DNA of 64,000 bases, taken from an uncultured Collinsella sp. (GTDB lineage: Bacteria; Actinomycetota; Coriobacteriia; Coriobacteriales; Coriobacteriaceae). The stretch is from NCBI GenBank assembly GCA_900538305.1, contig UPXY01000007.1, positions 7,582 through 71,581 of the forward strand. Reading direction: 5' to 3'. This document shows positions 61,735-64,000 of the stretch, in pieces (positions within the stretch are counted from its first letter, which is position 1; each line of letters starts with the position of its first letter). The position numbers and the translations under genes are program-made. The notes below the pieces were generated by a model that did no database searches, was not told the DNA's origin, and worked only from the letters and a program-made list of their open reading frames with translations.

Positions 61735-62012
61735 CTAAAAGCGAGAACAACGCAAACGTAAGACCGCCTGCTGCACGCGGGGAACGGCGCGGGCGGCGAT
61801 GTCCAGGCGGCTGGCCACAGCATCTAACGCCTTTCGTTCTGCATCCGTTACGTGCGGTTCTTTGCCGTGGAACCGTCGAGGTCGACGACGAGGTGCCGTG
61901 GCTTGCGCCGGGTGTTCGGCATGGCATTGCGCACGAGGGTAAACCGCGGAGTTTCGCGTCGTTCATGAGCTGCCAGCCTCGCTTCGAGCATGTCAGGGTG
62001 TGCAAATTGCAT
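61735..62012 (-). pseudogene. Frameshifted small gene divergent from the XRE regulator
   Basis: From 62012 a frame reads MQFAHPDMLEARLAAHERRE and on to LVVDLDGSTAKNRT, then stops at 61848-61850. The next frame, from around the GTTCCACGGC stretch, continues EPHVTDAERKALDAVASRLD and stops at 61735-61737. The two halves look like one protein of about 90 residues split by a single-base change. No family recognised. Its divergence from a small XRE gene suggests a toxin-antitoxin-like or restriction-control pair, unproven. Confidence 0.4.
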
Positions 62013-62034
62013 CGAACGTAAACTATAATTTACG
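62001..62034. promoter_or_regulatory. Paired palindromes at the XRE promoter
   Basis: TGCAA-A-TTGCA (62001-62011) and CGTAAA-CTATAA-TTTACG (62017-62034) lie side by side. The second encloses TATAAT (62024-62029), a likely -10. Binding of the XRE protein would block its own promoter. Confidence 0.55.
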
Positions 62035-62066
62035 CATCATGGCGGTATCTTTCGCACACTCGTGCC

Positions 62067-62276
62067 ATGAGCGAGAAGATTGAACAGACGATCGGCCGGA
62101 ACGTGCGGAGTCTGCGCGAGGCGCAGCATCTTTCGAAGGTCGAGTTTTGTCTGATGGCCGGGGTGAGTCGGCCGTATCTCAACAAAATCGAAGCCGGTGA
62201 GGCGAATATCTCAGTGAAGCAGCTCGACCGGCTCGCGCGAAGCCTGGGAATCGATGCGGTTGAGCTTCTGCGGTAG
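62067..62276 (+). CDS. Small XRE-family HTH regulator
   Basis: This 69-residue protein is a single Cro/CI HTH domain: IGRNVRSLREAQHLSKVEFC followed by AGVSRPYLNKIEAGEANISV. Such stand-alone regulators control toxin-antitoxin, phage or restriction genes. No strong ribosome site is seen before the ATG. Convergent with the asparaginase gene, whose stop is only a few bases away. Confidence 0.82.
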   Translation: MSEKIEQTIGRNVRSLREAQHLSKVEFCLMAGVSRPYLNKIEAGEANISVKQLDRLARSLGIDAVELLR

Positions 62277-62279
62277 CTT

Positions 62280-63338
62280 CTATTCCGCTAGACGGTCGTG
62301 GTTGATTGGCTGGTAGAACAGGCGAGCGAGCTCGCGGGCGTCGCGCGTTTGAGCGAGCGCCCACATCATCTTGGCGACGATTGCCTCCGTGGTCATGTCG
62401 CCCCCGCGCAGGATGCCCGGATGTTCCGCGTAGGCTCGGCCAACTTCGTACACGCCCAGGTCGAGACCTTCTTCGGGAACCTGCGTAGTGAGCACGATCG
62501 CGCGCCCGGAGTCCACCCAATCGAAGATCGCCTGCTTGAACGAGGGCTCGTCGGCGCCATAGTCTGGAATGCCGCCAAGTCCGTAGATTTCGAGCACGAG
62601 CGCATCGTAGGCGGGCTTGAGCGCCGCGAAGAGCTCGGGATGTAGCCCGGGTGTGAGCTTGAGCACGGCGACGCGCTCGTCGATGCGGTCGAAATGGATG
62701 GGAGCGGGGGTAGTGCCGGTACCGGGTTCGGTGTTGGGTGTGGGCTCGCCTGCTTGTGCGTGCGCGCCGGCGCCCCAGGCGCCCGCCCGTACGATGCGGT
62801 CGTTGCGGATGTAGGCGAGCGGTGGGAAGTTCACACTGGTAAACGCATTCGCGCTCATGGTGCGTTGTTTGCGAGCGCGCGTGCCCGCGATGGCGATGCC
62901 CCCGAACACGATGGAGACGTCGCGCGAGAGGTCGTCGGTCGCGTAGAGCAGGCTTTGGTAGAGGTTGAGCTTCGCGTCGGTGAACGAACTCGTCATGGGG
63001 CGCTGCGAACCGGTGAGCACGATGGGCTTTGCGCTCGTGGGGATGAGGTAGGAGAGCGCGGCTGCGGTGTAGGCCATGGTGTCCGTGCCGTGCAGCACGA
63101 GGAAGCCGTCGAAATCTGCGTATCGATCGGCGATTGCCCGCGCGATGCGCAGCCAGTCGGCAGGGCGCATGTTCGTGCTGTCGATGTTCATGAGCTGTAG
63201 CGTATCGAGGTCGCAGAGGCCGCGTACCTCCGGTACACAGGCGGCAAGCTCTTCGCCCGAGAGCGCAGGGGAGAGACCTCGGCCGTCTTCTGCAGATGCG
63301 ATGGTTCCGCCGGTTGCAATGAGCAGGATGCGCTTCAT
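62280..63338 (-). CDS. ansA: L-asparaginase (type I, cytoplasmic)
   Basis: This 352-residue enzyme hydrolyses asparagine to aspartate and ammonia. The first Thr lies in IATGGTIASAED and the second with its Asp in FLVLHGTDTMAYTAA; VLTGSQRPM carries conserved residues. There is no signal peptide, which fits the cytosolic type I. A Pro/Gly-rich insertion (QAGEPTPNTEPGTGTTPAP, near residue 215) lengthens it slightly. The ribosome site is weak. Confidence 0.92.
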   Translation of the reverse strand: MKRILLIATGGTIASAEDGRGLSPALSGEELAACVPEVRGLCDLDTLQLMNIDSTNMRPADWLRIARAIADRYADFDGFLVLHGTDTMAYTAAALSYLIPTSAKPIVLTGSQRPMTSSFTDAKLNLYQSLLYATDDLSRDVSIVFGGIAIAGTRARKQRTMSANAFTSVNFPPLAYIRNDRIVRAGAWGAGAHAQAGEPTPNTEPGTGTTPAPIHFDRIDERVAVLKLTPGLHPELFAALKPAYDALVLEIYGLGGIPDYGADEPSFKQAIFDWVDSGRAIVLTTQVPEEGLDLGVYEVGRAYAEHPGILRGGDMTTEAIVAKMMWALAQTRDARELARLFYQPINHDRLAE

Positions 63339-63540
63339 GTCCGTCCATTCACCCGATACAAGCCAGACAGGCTGGATTCTATCATGCCGCAGTTGGGGCG
63401 CTTCGACTTGACTGCTCTGTAGATTGCTTGAACACGCGGGAATCTATGGCGGACGGCGCTACTATGCTGCCCATAGGCCAAATTTTGCATCGCGCGGACA
63501 TGGCATGTCCCTGCGCGCCCTGCCGCCCGAAAGGAGCCCC

Positions 63541-64000
63541 ATGAAGGCCATCATCCCCGCCGCGGGCCTGGGGACCCGCTTCCTGCCCGCGACGAAGTGC
63601 ACCCCCAAGGAGATGCTGCCGGTCCTCGACAAGCCGGTCATCCAGTACGTCGTCGAGGAGGCGCTCGAGCCCGAGGGGGTCGACGGCGCCATCATCGTGA
63701 CGAGCCCCAACAAGCCGGAGCTCCTCAGCTACTTCCAGCCCGACACCGCCCTCGAGCAGCTCCTGCGCGCCCGCGGCAAGGCGGGCTGCGCCGACGCCGT
63801 GGCCGCGGCGGGCTCCCTGCCCGTCGACTTCCGCTTCCAGTACCGCCCGGCCGGCCTCGGCCACGCCATCCGCTCGGCGGCCGACGCCGTCGCGGGCGAG
63901 GGGTTCCTCGTGCTCCTCGGCGACTACGTGGTGCCGGCGCGCGACATATGCGGCGGGCTGCTGGCGGCCTCGGCCGCCCACGGCGGCGCGTCCGTCGTGG
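63541..64000 (+). CDS. galU: UTP-glucose-1-phosphate uridylyltransferase, N-terminal part (runs off the window)
   Basis: The frame begins MKAIIPAAGLGTRFLPATKC and continues PKEMLPVLDKPVIQYVVEEA, the nucleotide-binding signature of bacterial GalU proteins, then reads to the window end (about 153 residues). AAAGGAG precedes the ATG. It makes UDP-glucose for surface polymers. Third codon positions are almost all G or C, more extreme than in its neighbours. Confidence 0.93.
   Translation, partial: MKAIIPAAGLGTRFLPATKCTPKEMLPVLDKPVIQYVVEEALEPEGVDGAIIVTSPNKPELLSYFQPDTALEQLLRARGKAGCADAVAAAGSLPVDFRFQYRPAGLGHAIRSAADAVAGEGFLVLLGDYVVPARDICGGLLAASAAHGGASVV

Overview
The window reads as chromosome from a high-GC anaerobic gut actinobacterium of the class Coriobacteriia, most likely Collinsella or a close relative. 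This is inferred from the gene set and style, not from a database search. Supporting signs are a type III glutamine synthetase, three complete sugar PTS clusters, PRD-type PTS regulators, a GatCAB operon, a tmRNA whose tag ends in ALAA, a veg-ispE pair and very compact G/C-rich coding. Many convergent or operon-end gaps hold long, nearly perfect inverted repeats.

Layout. 1-3.4 kb: nitrogen assimilation, with glutamate synthase (cut by the window edge) divergent from glutamine synthetase III. 3.5-9.6 kb: beta-glucoside PTS cluster 1 (LicR-like regulator; IIB, IIC, IIA, a GH1 enzyme, HPr). 9.8-11.5 kb: guanine deaminase and tRNA-Glu, followed by a duplicated tRNA tail. 11.7-17.4 kb: an HTH membrane protein, an S10-type peptidase and two unknown helical proteins, separated by elaborate palindromes. 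17.5-18.9 kb: a strongly codon-biased iron alcohol dehydrogenase. 19.1-24.7 kb: PTS cluster 2 (divergent regulator; IIA, GH1, IIC, IIB). 24.8-28.9 kb: gatCAB and, on the other strand, tmRNA. 29-30 kb: a patatin-like protein. 30.3-35.2 kb: arginine synthesis genes argC-J-B-D. 35.2-40.9 kb: tRNA-Val and a housekeeping series (HAD phosphatase, murI, rph, rdgB-like, dtd, veg, ispE). 40.9-45.3 kb: tRNA-Pro followed by a lower-GC island with a cytosine methyltransferase, its probable restriction partner, a membrane protein and a relaxase. 45.4-48.5 kb: tatA, greA, and lysS carrying a fused C-terminal tRNA-binding domain. 48.6-58.3 kb: two paralogous zinc-ribbon membrane proteins flank a sugar or alditol cluster (aldo/keto reductase, MFS transporter, DeoR regulator, class II aldolase, galactitol-type PTS, bisphosphate aldolase). 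58.5-64 kb: polyferredoxin, ychF, a small membrane protein, an XRE regulator beside a broken gene, L-asparaginase and the start of galU.

How the parts work together. The three PTS clusters import phosphorylated sugars and feed glycolysis through 6-phospho-glycosidases or aldolases. Each has its own regulator and visible palindromes in its control region. The first GH1 enzyme has Gln where the acid/base Glu should be. The GatB subunit has about 90 extra residues that contain motifs shared with intergenic repeats in this window. Two 100-bp hairpins share a core and differ by matched changes in both arms, so the pairing itself seems to be maintained. The best candidates for undescribed biology are these two hairpins, the Gln-type GH1, the hairpin-rich tRNA-Glu duplication and the two-aldolase PTS cluster.
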